Shown: positions 25,421-33,015 of the stretch, one piece after another
How the letters are laid out: the number at the start of each line of letters is the position of its first letter
Numbering within the stretch: position 1 is the first letter of the stretch
Assembly (NCBI GenBank): GCA_964631125.1
Contig: CAZVYN010000047.1
Coordinates: forward strand, 1 to 33,344
Origin: CAZVYN01 sp964631125
GTDB lineage: Bacteria; Eisenbacteria; RBG-16-71-46; CAIMUX01
Reading direction: 5' to 3'
DNA length: 33,344 nt
Position numbers and translations under genes: made by a program
Notes under the pieces: generated by a model
Databases searched by the model: none
What the model was told of the DNA's origin: nothing
What the model saw: only the letters and a program-made list of their open reading frames with translations

Positions 25421-26028
25421 TGAACGGAAACGCTTGGAAGACGAGGGCGTCGGCGACCGGCCGACGAAGCGGCCCTTCGCTCGCGGTCGCTCTCCTGATG
25501 GCGGTGCTGTCGGGATGTGGAGGCCTCTCGCATTTCGTCGACCCGGAAGCCGATCTCCCTTTCTACGAGAGAGTGGGAACGATTCCCTTCACCAGCCTGT
25601 CGAGCGATCGGTTGGCCGGTGAGCGGGTCGCCAGCATCTTCGTGACGGAGCTGCTCGATCTGCGCGTGGCGGAGGTGGTGGAGCCGGGACAGTTCGCCGC
25701 CGCCATGCAGCGCGCGCGCGGCGGCACGCCGTTCTCGAATCCATGGTCCTCGGACGAGTTGGCGAAACTCGGGGAAGAAGCAGGAGTGCAGGGCATTTTT
25801 CTGGGCACGGTGCGGGAGTACGAGATGACGCGGGCCGGACGTGAGTCCTTCCCTCTCATCTCGCTCGAAGCGCGAATGGTCGACGCCGCTTCGGGTCGCA
25901 TCGTCTGGAGCGCCAGCCAAACGCGGCGAGGCGGGCCGTCCTTTCCTCTGTTCGGCTGGAACGAAGTTCATACCCTGGGCGAGCTGACATCGAAGATGTG
26001 CCGCAGCATGCTTCGATCGTACGAATGA
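25420..26028 (+). CDS. Lipoprotein with a CsgG/LpoB-like fold (first of a pair)
   Basis: 202 residues starting at GTG 25420, which shares one base with the barrel's TAG stop. The hydrophobic segment ends in the lipobox LSGC, so the mature protein is lipid-anchored. The layout VGTIPF (strand), helix, LRVAEVVEP, ELAKLGEEAGVQGIFLGTV, LISLEARMVDAASGRIVWSA recalls the alpha/beta domain shared by CsgG, LpoB and related lipoproteins (N-terminal 'V.V.PF', middle 'A....GAD.ivtG.v', 'l...l.d..tG.ivw'). The function is not determined; lipoproteins of this fold help assemble outer-membrane complexes. Tight packing between a barrel and a large cytochrome suggests a structural or assembly role. It is distantly similar to the next gene. 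Confidence 0.7.
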   Translation: MNGNAWKTRASATGRRSGPSLAVALLMAVLSGCGGLSHFVDPEADLPFYERVGTIPFTSLSSDRLAGERVASIFVTELLDLRVAEVVEPGQFAAAMQRARGGTPFSNPWSSDELAKLGEEAGVQGIFLGTVREYEMTRAGRESFPLISLEARMVDAASGRIVWSASQTRRGGPSFPLFGWNEVHTLGELTSKMCRSMLRSYE

Positions 26029-26038
26029 GGAAGGCGAG

Positions 26039-26620
26039 ATGAAGCGATCCATTGCTCGAGCCTGCTTCTTGGCCGGCCTGATCTGTGCGTCGGGTTGCGC
26101 CGGCGCCATGCCGCGAGCGTACGTCGGCGGCGCCTTGAGCCCCGGCATGAGGGTGGCGGTGTTTCCGCTCGCCAACTACACGGAACAGCAGGACGCCTCC
26201 GATCGCATCGTCCCGCTCCTCATGGTGGAGGCGGCTCGACAGCGGAATCTGGAGATCATCGACCCTGGGATGATCGAAGCGCTCCTTGCGCGCGAGCCGT
26301 GGCTTCTCTTGGACAGACTGCCTCCGGACCTGGTCGATCGATTCGGCGCCGAACTGCAAGCGGACGCGATTCTGATCGGTTCCGTGCTGGCCCTCGGATA
26401 TCGCGACGCCGATGTCGCAGCGGTTCCCGAGCTCTCGCTGGCTCTCCGTCTGCTGAAGATCCCCGGGGGAGAGTGCCTCTGGAGCGGTGCGCACTCCCGT
26501 TCGGGAAACGATCGCGAGAGCCTGTTCGGCCTTGGTCGGATCGACAACCTCGAGCGATTGGCGACCGGAGTGGTCCAGGAGCTGGTGGCCACGCTCCCTT
26601 CGGTAGTGGAGGCGCCGTGA
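26039..26620 (+). CDS. Lipoprotein with a CsgG/LpoB-like fold (second of a pair)
   Basis: 193 residues from ATG 26039 with GGAAGGCGAG directly upstream. The signal peptide ends in lipobox CASGC. MRVAVFPLANYTEQQDASD is the typical first strand and loop of CsgG/TolB-N/LpoB-like domains; FGAELQADAILIGSVLALGY and LSLALRLLKIPGGECLWSG give the middle strands. It corresponds segment by segment with the preceding lipoprotein, so the two look like diverged tandem paralogues. The stop overlaps the next gene's GTG (GTGA). Function unknown; outer-membrane complex assembly is inference from fold and context. Confidence 0.7.
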   Translation: MKRSIARACFLAGLICASGCAGAMPRAYVGGALSPGMRVAVFPLANYTEQQDASDRIVPLLMVEAARQRNLEIIDPGMIEALLAREPWLLLDRLPPDLVDRFGAELQADAILIGSVLALGYRDADVAAVPELSLALRLLKIPGGECLWSGAHSRSGNDRESLFGLGRIDNLERLATGVVQELVATLPSVVEAP

Positions 26621-27087
26621 AGAGAGTCCTTGTCACGCTGGGTTTCGGATCTCTCCTCTGCCTCGCGGCGGCGGCTGGGACTGCGGCGGCGGCCGCGGTC
26701 GGGGCCGCGGCGCCCGACTCGACGGCGGCGCCCGACTCGAGCCTCGTCTTCCGCCTGGAGGTCGGAAACCGCATGTATCCGGATTGGAAGGAGGAGCAGC
26801 AGGTTCGCCTCGCGGAACCCTTCCACCTCGGCGACACCGAGTTCCGAGCCGAGGTCGACCTGTTCCTCCCCGATTTCCGCCTCGGCGACACGGGTCCGTT
26901 CAGCGCGTCTCCCGCGTGGAACAATCCGGCGGTGCGTGTGATCGTGCACGGCGACTCTACGGAGGTCGACAGCACCTGGGCGTTCCGCAACTTTCCGCCC
27001 CACTACTCGCCCCGCCTGTTCTTCACTTTCAAGCTGCTCGAGATCGTGACCCCGCGGTCGGCTCCAGAAGTCGGACGCCGGCCGTGA
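26617..27087 (+). CDS. Small exported protein of unknown function, coupled to the 42-heme cytochrome
   Basis: 156 residues from GTG 26617 (GGAGG four bases upstream, overlapping the previous stop as GTGA). A signal peptide (VLVTLGFGSLLCLAAAAG) is followed by an Ala/Gly tract and an 18-base tandem repeat (AAPDST-AAPDSS). The mature part is a compact beta-rich domain: FRLEVGNRMYPDWKEEQQVR, FHLGDTEFRAEVDLFLPDFR, VRVIVHGDSTEVDSTWAFRN, LFFTFKLLEIV. It has no Cys, so no covalent heme. It overlaps the next gene, again as GTGA, which strongly suggests it works with that cytochrome, perhaps as chaperone or anchor. I do not recognise the family. Confidence 0.75.
   Translation: MKRVLVTLGFGSLLCLAAAAGTAAAAAVGAAAPDSTAAPDSSLVFRLEVGNRMYPDWKEEQQVRLAEPFHLGDTEFRAEVDLFLPDFRLGDTGPFSASPAWNNPAVRVIVHGDSTEVDSTWAFRNFPPHYSPRLFFTFKLLEIVTPRSAPEVGRRP
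26707..26742 (+). repeat. 18-bp tandem repeat in the small exported protein gene
   Basis: The word GCGGCGCCCGACTCGA occurs at 26707 and 26725, exactly 18 bases apart, encoding AAPDST and AAPDSS just after the signal peptide, probably a flexible linker. Confidence 0.75.
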
Positions 27088-30000
27088 TCGATCTCCGCAA
27101 AGTGGCGCACCCGTCCCTCGTGGTCGCCACGGCGGCGGTCCTCGTGTGTCTGCTGACCGCGGCCGCGCCACAACGCCGGGACTGCTACGAGTGCCACCAG
27201 GAAGCCAAAGCCGCCTTCGAGCAACCGTTCGTGCACGATCCCGTGGCGAAGGTCGATTGCGAGGCATGCCACAAGAGGCACGGGTTTTCTCAGCAGCTCA
27301 TCCTCCAGAAAGCGTTCCCGGACCTCTGCACCGATTGCCACGGGACGTTGACCCCGGTGACGGACGCGACGTTCGACCACCTTTCCACGGAAGGGGTGAC
27401 GTGCGTTTCCTGTCACGACCCGCACGCCGCGCAATCGAAAGCCTTGCTGCGAACGGATGCGGCCGCGACTTGCGCACCTTGCCATCCGCGCATCGAAGCG
27501 GCGATGCAGTCCCCCGAGCCGCACGCGCCCTTCGCCGAAGGACGATGCGACGCCTGCCATGCGGGCCACAGCTCGAAGGAACCGGGTCTGCTCTTGGCTC
27601 CCGAGAAAGAACTGTGCGCCCGCTGTCACGGCGACGTAGGGGACCTGCCGGAACTCCACGTCAGGCCGGAGGTGGCGGGCGCAACTTGCTCCTCGTGTCA
27701 CGATCCGCATGCGGCCTCCTCCACGGAACAGGGCGCCTACATCCACGCGCCGTACGCCGCCGGGGAATGCGAGGCCTGCCACGAAGGGTTGCCGGACGAA
27801 CCGAAGAAGCTGGTGGCGGCCGAGTCGGAGCTCTGCCTCGGCTGCCATTCCGACATCCAGACCGAGGCCGGTCAGAGTCACGGCCACCCGCCGGCCGCCG
27901 ACGGGGATTGCCTCCTCTGTCACGATCCGCACAAGGCCGATCGGCCGATGCTCCTGTTCGGGGACGGCGAGACTCTCTGCGCGAGCTGCCACGGTGACCT
28001 TCGTGAGCAGGCGCAGCAGACGTCCGTTCATCCGCCGTTCGGCGGCCTCGATTGCACGGCCTGTCACGCACCCCACGGCAGCGAACAGGAGGCGATGCTG
28101 GCGAAGCCGCCGGCGGAGCTGTGCCGGAGCTGCCACGGAGACCTGGTCGAGGCAGCGTCCGCGGCGCCGACTCCGCATCCGCCTGTCTCGGAGGACTGTC
28201 GGACCTGTCACGCCGGCCACGCTTCGGCGGAACCGTTCCTCCTGAAGGACAAGCAAGCCACGACCTGCTTCGGATGCCACGGTGAGGAAGCCGCGCAAGT
28301 CCAACAGCCGACCGTTCACTTTCCGTTCCGCGGCGGAGAGTGCTCGAGCTGTCACGATCCGCACGGCGCTGAGTTGGGTGGGCTCCTGACCGTCGCAGAG
28401 CCGGCGCTCTGCCTGTCCTGTCACCGCCGCCAGGCCGACGAGATGCGTTTCGAGAATCAGCACGCGCCGTTCGCGGATGGAGCGTGCAGCGGGTGTCACG
28501 AGCCCCACGCCTCCGAGGAGAAATCGCTCTTGGTCTCGGATCAAGCGGAACTCTGTGGGACGTGCCACTCCGACCTGCTGGAGGCGGTCGCACTCACCGA
28601 GCTGCACGAACCGGTGCGAGACGGCCAGTGCGGATCGTGTCACTCGCCGCACGCGTCGAAGGAGTTCAAGGCGTTGCTTCGCATGGCGTCCAAGGACCTC
28701 TGTCTGTCCTGCCACGGCGATCTCGGGGCGAGCCTGCAGACCGGCGTGGCTCACGCACCGGTCAAGGACGGAGAGTGCACGCAGTGCCACGATAGCCACC
28801 AGACCCGAGACGCCTCCGGTGCGATTCGGATCAAGACCCCGTGCGCGACCTGTCACGACCCGTCGGAATCGTCCCTCCGCGCGGCTCACGGAGAGTTCGA
28901 TCTCTCCGGCCAGGATTGTCTGAAGTGCCACGACCCACATCGCAGCGACGGGCCAGGGCTCCTTCGCGCCGTTCGGCACGAGCCGTTCTCGTCGGAGTCG
29001 TGCTCTTCTTGCCACGAGCCGCCGGCGCCGGGTCGTGAGGTTCGCCTGCTCGAGGCCGAGGCCGTTCTGTGCCAGGGATGTCACGACCCGATCGTTCCGT
29101 CCGCCCCGTCCCGACAGCTTCATCCACCGGTCGAGCAGGGTGAGTGCACCGAGTGCCACAACCCGCACGTCGGCGCGCAGGCACATCTACTCGAGGCGGC
29201 GGATCCCGAACTGTGCGGGCAGTGTCACGGCGAGATCGGCGTGTTGCCGCCCGGCGCCGATCTCTCGCTCGTGCATGCTCCGGTTCGCGATGGCGCCTGC
29301 CGGAGTTGCCACGGCAGTCACGACGGAATCATGCCCGGGTTACTGGAGCAGCGCGTGCCCGACTTGTGCGCGACCTGCCACGAGACCGTCATGGAGCGGA
29401 CTCGCGCCGCGCACGGACATGATCCGGCGAAGGGTGGGGATTGCCTCACTTGCCACGACCCCCATGCCGCGATGGAGGAGGGACTGCTGAAGGCGCCGGT
29501 CCGCGAGGTCTGCGCCGCGTGTCACGAGGAGTCCGCGCCTCAGTTCGTGGCGCAGCATCGCGGATTCCAGGTCGACGGAAACTGCACGAGCTGTCACAAC
29601 CCTCACGGTTCTGAAAGCAAGGGGCTCCGGCCATCCGTCGAGCACGGCCCGTACGCCGACAACCAATGTGAGAGCTGTCATTCCGGGACCGAGGCGATGA
29701 AGGCGTCCGTGCCCGAGCTCTGCACGTCTTGCCACGGCGATCATGCCGGCGACGCCCAGAAGTCGGTCCCACACGCCGCTGTCGTGGACGGGAAGTCGTG
29801 TCTGAACTGTCACTCTCCGCATGCCGGCGAGACGAAGGCTCTCCTCGTGCGCGATGAGATCGACAAGACCTGTCTCTCGTGTCACGACCGCGCGCCGTTC
29901 GCCGGTCCGGTCCAACACCCCGACGTCGAGACGTGCACCAACTGTCATGACCCGCACGGCAGCGACACGAATGGGATCCTGCTCGCGGCTCAGGACGAGT

Positions 30001-30221
30001 TGTGTCAGAGCTGTCACGACGTGTCGCAGACGCACGCCCATCCGTTCAGCGGTCCCACCATGGATCCGCGAACTCAGGAGCCGATGGCGTGCACCTCTTG
30101 TCACAACCCGCATAGCTCTGACCAAGCGCGCCTGCTCACCCACGAGAAGAACCGGGCTCTGTGCATTCAGTGCCACGCCGGCCCGAACCTGGAACTCATC
30201 GAGGGCGGCCGGAAGCCCTGA
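27084..30221 (+). CDS. Giant exported c-type cytochrome with 42 CXXCH heme motifs
   Basis: 1045 residues from GTG 27084, which overlaps the upstream stop as GTGA. A hydrophobic N terminus (VVATAAVLVCLLTAAAP) is the export signal. The rest consists of about 20 imperfect units of roughly 45-55 residues, each with two CXXCH motifs: CxxCHDPHxxxxxxLL, then LCxxCHGDL, then HxP(F/V). I count 42 CXXCH, one heme per ~25 residues, from CYECH near the N terminus to CIQCH near the end. Conserved non-motif His residues (DPH, HAPF, HPPV) are candidate sixth ligands, so bis-His hemes packed in a chain are expected. It belongs to the doubled-CXXCH cytochromes. No other domain is visible. Role inferred from context: long-range electron transfer at or beyond the outer membrane. 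Confidence 0.95.
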   Translation: MIDLRKVAHPSLVVATAAVLVCLLTAAAPQRRDCYECHQEAKAAFEQPFVHDPVAKVDCEACHKRHGFSQQLILQKAFPDLCTDCHGTLTPVTDATFDHLSTEGVTCVSCHDPHAAQSKALLRTDAAATCAPCHPRIEAAMQSPEPHAPFAEGRCDACHAGHSSKEPGLLLAPEKELCARCHGDVGDLPELHVRPEVAGATCSSCHDPHAASSTEQGAYIHAPYAAGECEACHEGLPDEPKKLVAAESELCLGCHSDIQTEAGQSHGHPPAADGDCLLCHDPHKADRPMLLFGDGETLCASCHGDLREQAQQTSVHPPFGGLDCTACHAPHGSEQEAMLAKPPAELCRSCHGDLVEAASAAPTPHPPVSEDCRTCHAGHASAEPFLLKDKQATTCFGCHGEEAAQVQQPTVHFPFRGGECSSCHDPHGAELGGLLTVAEPALCLSCHRRQADEMRFENQHAPFADGACSGCHEPHASEEKSLLVSDQAELCGTCHSDLLEAVALTELHEPVRDGQCGSCHSPHASKEFKALLRMASKDLCLSCHGDLGASLQTGVAHAPVKDGECTQCHDSHQTRDASGAIRIKTPCATCHDPSESSLRAAHGEFDLSGQDCLKCHDPHRSDGPGLLRAVRHEPFSSESCSSCHEPPAPGREVRLLEAEAVLCQGCHDPIVPSAPSRQLHPPVEQGECTECHNPHVGAQAHLLEAADPELCGQCHGEIGVLPPGADLSLVHAPVRDGACRSCHGSHDGIMPGLLEQRVPDLCATCHETVMERTRAAHGHDPAKGGDCLTCHDPHAAMEEGLLKAPVREVCAACHEESAPQFVAQHRGFQVDGNCTSCHNPHGSESKGLRPSVEHGPYADNQCESCHSGTEAMKASVPELCTSCHGDHAGDAQKSVPHAAVVDGKSCLNCHSPHAGETKALLVRDEIDKTCLSCHDRAPFAGPVQHPDVETCTNCHDPHGSDTNGILLAAQDELCQSCHDVSQTHAHPFSGPTMDPRTQEPMACTSCHNPHSSDQARLLTHEKNRALCIQCHAGPNLELIEGGRKP

Positions 30222-30272
30222 TCAGTGGGCCTCCGGCTTGCCCCGGGCTTGTCCGCGGGTTTGAGTGGAGTC

Positions 30273-31769
30273 TTACCGCACGATCGTGAGGACTCGCCGC
30301 TCGACCTCGCTGCCGTGCCGGAGTTGGTAGAGGTAGACGCCGGCCGAGAGGTCACGGGTGTCGAGGCGAACGCTTTGCTCACCCATGCCCACCAAGCCGC
30401 TCGCGAAGGTGCGGAGTTCGCGGCCCGAGGCGTCGTACAGAGTGAGCGTGGCCTCCGACGCCTGCGGCAGTTGGTAGCGGATGGTGGCCTGGTCGCCGCA
30501 CGGGTTGGGGTAGCTCTGCGCGAGGATGCCCGTAGCGCGGGACGATGCAGGCTCGGGCGCGTCGGCTGCCGTCACCTCGACGAGCTTCGCGGTCGAGCCG
30601 CCGACGACGTACACGTCGCCGTGCCTGCCCAGGGCGATGCCTTGAGCGTAACTCCCGCTCGTCAGCGCGGTCCAAGCGGACGCTCCATTGCTCGCTACCT
30701 GACAGACAGCCATCTCGAAGAGCGTGCCGGCCGCGAGGTAGATGTTGTCGTTCCGGTCGACGAGGAGCTGTGCGTGGAGCAGGAGAGCGAGCGGACCATC
30801 CGCGTCGAAGTTGCTCCAGACGACGCCTCCGTTCGGGTCGGCCTTGAGAAAGGCGGCGCCGCCTGAGCCGCTGTTCGGGAAGCCGCAGATGACCGGTTGC
30901 TGGTCGCTTCCGACCTCGACGCGATACGCGACGAGCGAGTAGACGCTCGACCAGAGCAGCGAGCCCGTCGGAGAGATCTTCCGAATCACCGAGCCGCCGT
31001 TGTTCGGATAGTCGCCGTGCACCAGGTAGGTGTTGCCGTCGATGTCGCCGGCCGCGTCGCCCGCGGTGAGACTCTGGACGCCCGGGTGGCTCCAGATGTG
31101 GTTTCCGTCTCGGTCGATCTTGGCGTAACCGTTGATGCTTCCGAAGAGCGCACGCGCCGCGATGACGATGCCGCCGTCCGCCGAGAACTTGAAGTTGATC
31201 GGCGCGCCGATGCCCGCCGCATCGAAGTACGACCAGAGGGCCGTTCCGTCGGGCCCGAACTTCTTCACCTTGGTGACGAAGCCCGCCTCGCCGCTTCCCA
31301 TGCCGAGGACGTAGATGTTGTCTCCCTCGTCCACCAGGCATTTCTTCGTGAACGAGCCGTCGAACGAACCTTCGTAGACGCGTCGCCAGAGGAGTTGGCC
31401 GTCGGGCGCGAACTTCATCAAGATGCTGGCCGCCGTGACGGGGTTCGAGTAACCGGACATCAGTGTGCCGCAGACGATGGCGTTGCCCAGCCCATCGGTC
31501 GCCACCCAACTGGCCCTCTCCCACACGGTGTTCTCGGTCTGATCGAACTTCTCCGTCCAGAGAAACGCGCCCATGGCATCCCGCTTGGTCAGGTAGATAT
31601 CTCCGGCGGGGTTGTACTCATAGTCGACGGTATACACATTGTCATCCGCGTCGACGGCGAGCGAGTTTCCTCGGGTCGGTTGAACCCAATCGACCTGGAC
31701 GCCGGCCGCGCTCACGCCCGACCACATGAAAGTGGCGAGCAGCGCGGCGATCGTAGATAGCTTCCGCAT
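30273..31769 (-). CDS. Exported beta-propeller (SBBP/PQQ-like) protein with T9SS tail
   Basis: 498 residues. ATG 31769 is chosen over longer options because GAGGAGG lies seven bases upstream and a clean signal peptide follows (LSTIAALLATFMWSGVSAAG). The body has repeats of the form DGxxLWxxxxDxxGNxYxxG (for example FAPDGQLLWRRVYEG, KIDRDGNHIWSHPGVQ, DAAGDIDGNTYLVHGD, KADPNGGVVWSNFDAD), a seven- or eight-bladed propeller of the SBBP/PQQ-like kind. The C-terminal ~85 residues (LAQSYPNPCGDQATIRYQLP ... GVYLYQL ... VLTIVR) form a T9SS type A sorting domain. Converges on the 42-heme cytochrome gene with a gap of about 50 bases. The ligand is unknown. Confidence 0.85.
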   Translation of the reverse strand: MRKLSTIAALLATFMWSGVSAAGVQVDWVQPTRGNSLAVDADDNVYTVDYEYNPAGDIYLTKRDAMGAFLWTEKFDQTENTVWERASWVATDGLGNAIVCGTLMSGYSNPVTAASILMKFAPDGQLLWRRVYEGSFDGSFTKKCLVDEGDNIYVLGMGSGEAGFVTKVKKFGPDGTALWSYFDAAGIGAPINFKFSADGGIVIAARALFGSINGYAKIDRDGNHIWSHPGVQSLTAGDAAGDIDGNTYLVHGDYPNNGGSVIRKISPTGSLLWSSVYSLVAYRVEVGSDQQPVICGFPNSGSGGAAFLKADPNGGVVWSNFDADGPLALLLHAQLLVDRNDNIYLAAGTLFEMAVCQVASNGASAWTALTSGSYAQGIALGRHGDVYVVGGSTAKLVEVTAADAPEPASSRATGILAQSYPNPCGDQATIRYQLPQASEATLTLYDASGRELRTFASGLVGMGEQSVRLDTRDLSAGVYLYQLRHGSEVERRVLTIVR

Positions 31770-32092
31770 CAGTGTCCTCCTCGGTAGCAGCCTGTCGGCA
31801 TGCCGGACCGGCGAGGGGCGCCGCCGAACCAAACAGCTCGCGATGTCGATCCTCCGCCGACCCGCGGGTCGGGCCTGGACCGTATACGCTGTAACAGTCG
31901 CGCGATGCGTCTCGTTCGTACACGGATTCTCGAGATTTCGACGCCCTGCGACGAGGGGTCGATCTCGAGACTCGGTCGCGGGAACGGCTGTTGCTACGGG
32001 GGCTCCGCGCGTCGGGATCTCGACGAATTCGGACGCTACGCTCAGGTTGCGGTAGTCTTGCGGCGCGCGCTACCTCGGGAAGGAGGCCGATC
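31770..32092. other. Intergenic region between divergent propeller and hicBA genes
   Basis: 323 bases without a convincing gene. It should hold the promoters for the minus-strand propeller gene and for hicBA. Visible structure: a perfect 14-bp palindrome CGACCCGCGGGTCG (31858-31871), the GCGTATACG/CTGTAACAG A/T-richer patch near 31880-31897, and the inverted repeat at 31928-31970. Confidence 0.6.
31928..31970. promoter_or_regulatory. Inverted repeat upstream of hicBA, possible operator
   Basis: TCTCGAGAT (31928-31936) is repeated inverted as ATCTCGAGA (31962-31970); with CGAC/GTCG inside, the stem extends to 13 bp with a two-base bulge. It lies about 120 bases before hicB. Toxin-antitoxin operons are usually autoregulated through such palindromes, but this HicB lacks a visible DNA-binding domain, so the assignment is weak. 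Confidence 0.4.
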
Positions 32093-32290
32093 GTGAAGTA
32101 CAAGATCGCGGTTCGCGAGTCCGAGGAGGGGTACAGCGTCTCGGTTCCGGGCCTCCCGGGGTGTTGGTCGCAAGGTGCGACCGAGCAGGAGGCCGTCGAG
32201 AACATTCGCGACGCAATTCGCGACTACTTGGCGGCGATAGACCTGATCTCGGAGGGGGCGACGATCCGCGAGATCGAAGTCCAGTCGTGA
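32093..32290 (+). CDS. hicB: HicB-family antitoxin (short form)
   Basis: 65 residues starting at GTG 32093, with AAGGAGG about seven bases upstream. The sequence is a partial RNase H-like HicB domain: KYKIAVRESEEGYSVSVPGL, PGCWSQGATEQEAVENIRDA and IRDYLAAID. HicB proteins bind and inhibit the HicA mRNA interferase encoded beside them. This one ends shortly after the domain (REIEVQS) and has no C-terminal helix-turn-helix or ribbon-helix-helix, so DNA binding would need another factor. The antitoxin gene precedes the toxin gene, the reverse of the classical hicAB order but common in this subgroup. Confidence 0.88.
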   Translation: MKYKIAVRESEEGYSVSVPGLPGCWSQGATEQEAVENIRDAIRDYLAAIDLISEGATIREIEVQS

Positions 32291-32303
32291 TCAGGCGGGA
32301 AAG

Positions 32304-32507
32304 TTGCCCGGGGTGCCCCACCTGAAAGCCGTCCGCGCCTTCGAGAAGTCGGGATTCCGCGTCATTCGCCAGGGGAAGCACGTCGTGATGTCCAACGGGA
32401 CACGAATCTTGACGATCCCGAGAGCGAATCCCATCAATGCTCTCACCATGGCGGGGCTCGTGCGCGATGCGGGGCTTTCGATCGAGGAGTTCCGAGCGCT
32501 CCTGTAG
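32304..32507 (+). CDS. hicA: HicA-family mRNA interferase toxin
   Basis: 67 residues with the small double-stranded-RNA-binding-like HicA fold. KAVRAFEKSGFRVIRQGKHV contains the conserved catalytic-type His (GKH, usually GSH), then VVMSNGTRILTIPRANPIN and the terminal helix MAGLVRDAGLSIEEFRALL. HicA cleaves mRNA independently of translation when not held by HicB. The start is uncertain: TTG 32304 (AGGCGG five bases upstream) is taken, with GTG 32313 as alternative. It begins 13 bases after the hicB stop, so the two are co-transcribed. Confidence 0.85.
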   Translation: MPGVPHLKAVRAFEKSGFRVIRQGKHVVMSNGTRILTIPRANPINALTMAGLVRDAGLSIEEFRALL

Positions 32508-32571
32508 AGTTCCGGCGCACTTGACCGTCCGCGAGTCCGGCGCGAGCCCGCCGCGAGACCGTCGACTTCGA

Positions 32572-33015
32572 CTACTCCACACACGGCTTCGGGTCACACG
32601 ACGACCCATCGCCGGAGTACTCGCCCTGCAGCGCGGCGCAGTCGATCCTGAAGCGGAGTACGCACTGATCGCCGATGCAGCAGGCGCCCAGGCGGACCGC
32701 GCATCCACCGCGGGGAGGACACGGAGAGTCGTGGATGGCTCTGCCGCCCATCAATTCACACTCGAGGGCGGGCATTCCGTCGCAAGACCCATCGGGTCGG
32801 CAACAAATGTGGAAGCCCCCGATGCTGCCACAGCCACCTTCCCTGCACGCTGTGCCGACACCGTTGAACTCACAGGCGCCGCAGCCCTCGAGCGTGGTGA
32901 TCACGCAACCGTCTCCCTCGCGGCAGCACGAGCCGATGAGCGACGACCCGCACTCTCCCGATCCTGGAATCGCGTACAAGAACCTCCTGGTGTACGCTGT
33001 CGAATCGGGCCTCAC
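32572..33015 (-). CDS. Cysteine-rich protein with GACC-type repeats
   Basis: 147 residues from GTG 33015 with about 20 Cys. The C-terminal unit LGACCIGDQCVLRFRIDCAA followed by GEYSGDGSSCDPKPC matches the repeat seen in many secreted proteins of Planctomycetes and FCB-related bacteria (GACC..G.C....E.DC...GG.W.GDG..C....C). Upstream segments (GSCCREGDGCVITTLEGCGA, FHICCRPDGSCDGMPALECE) are two or three degenerate copies. These repeats are presumed to form disulfide-stabilised extracellular modules. I see no signal peptide at the N terminus (RPDSTAYTRRFLYAIPG), so the true start may be elsewhere or the gene may be 5'-truncated. Function unknown. Confidence 0.55.
   Translation of the reverse strand: MRPDSTAYTRRFLYAIPGSGECGSSLIGSCCREGDGCVITTLEGCGACEFNGVGTACREGGCGSIGGFHICCRPDGSCDGMPALECELMGGRAIHDSPCPPRGGCAVRLGACCIGDQCVLRFRIDCAALQGEYSGDGSSCDPKPCVE

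Noticed and set aside
25420..26620. Calling the lipoproteins a curli-type CsgG secretion pore
   Set aside because: Only the alpha/beta domain pattern is suggested; the membrane-spanning hairpins of CsgG are not visible and no curli subunit is nearby.
27003..29186. A 727-residue open frame antisense to the 42-heme cytochrome
   Set aside because: It is the reverse reading of the CXXCH repeats, and the repeated nature explains why stops are absent. The sense strand has the export signal and all 42 motifs.
27084..30221. Regularly spaced repeats reminiscent of a CRISPR array
   Set aside because: The periodicity comes from protein-coding two-heme units; the DNA repeats are degenerate at third positions and there are no constant repeats with unique spacers.
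27084..30221. Claiming the 42-heme cytochrome as a record or as a proven nanowire
   Set aside because: Cytochromes with more hemes are known, and filament formation cannot be judged from sequence.
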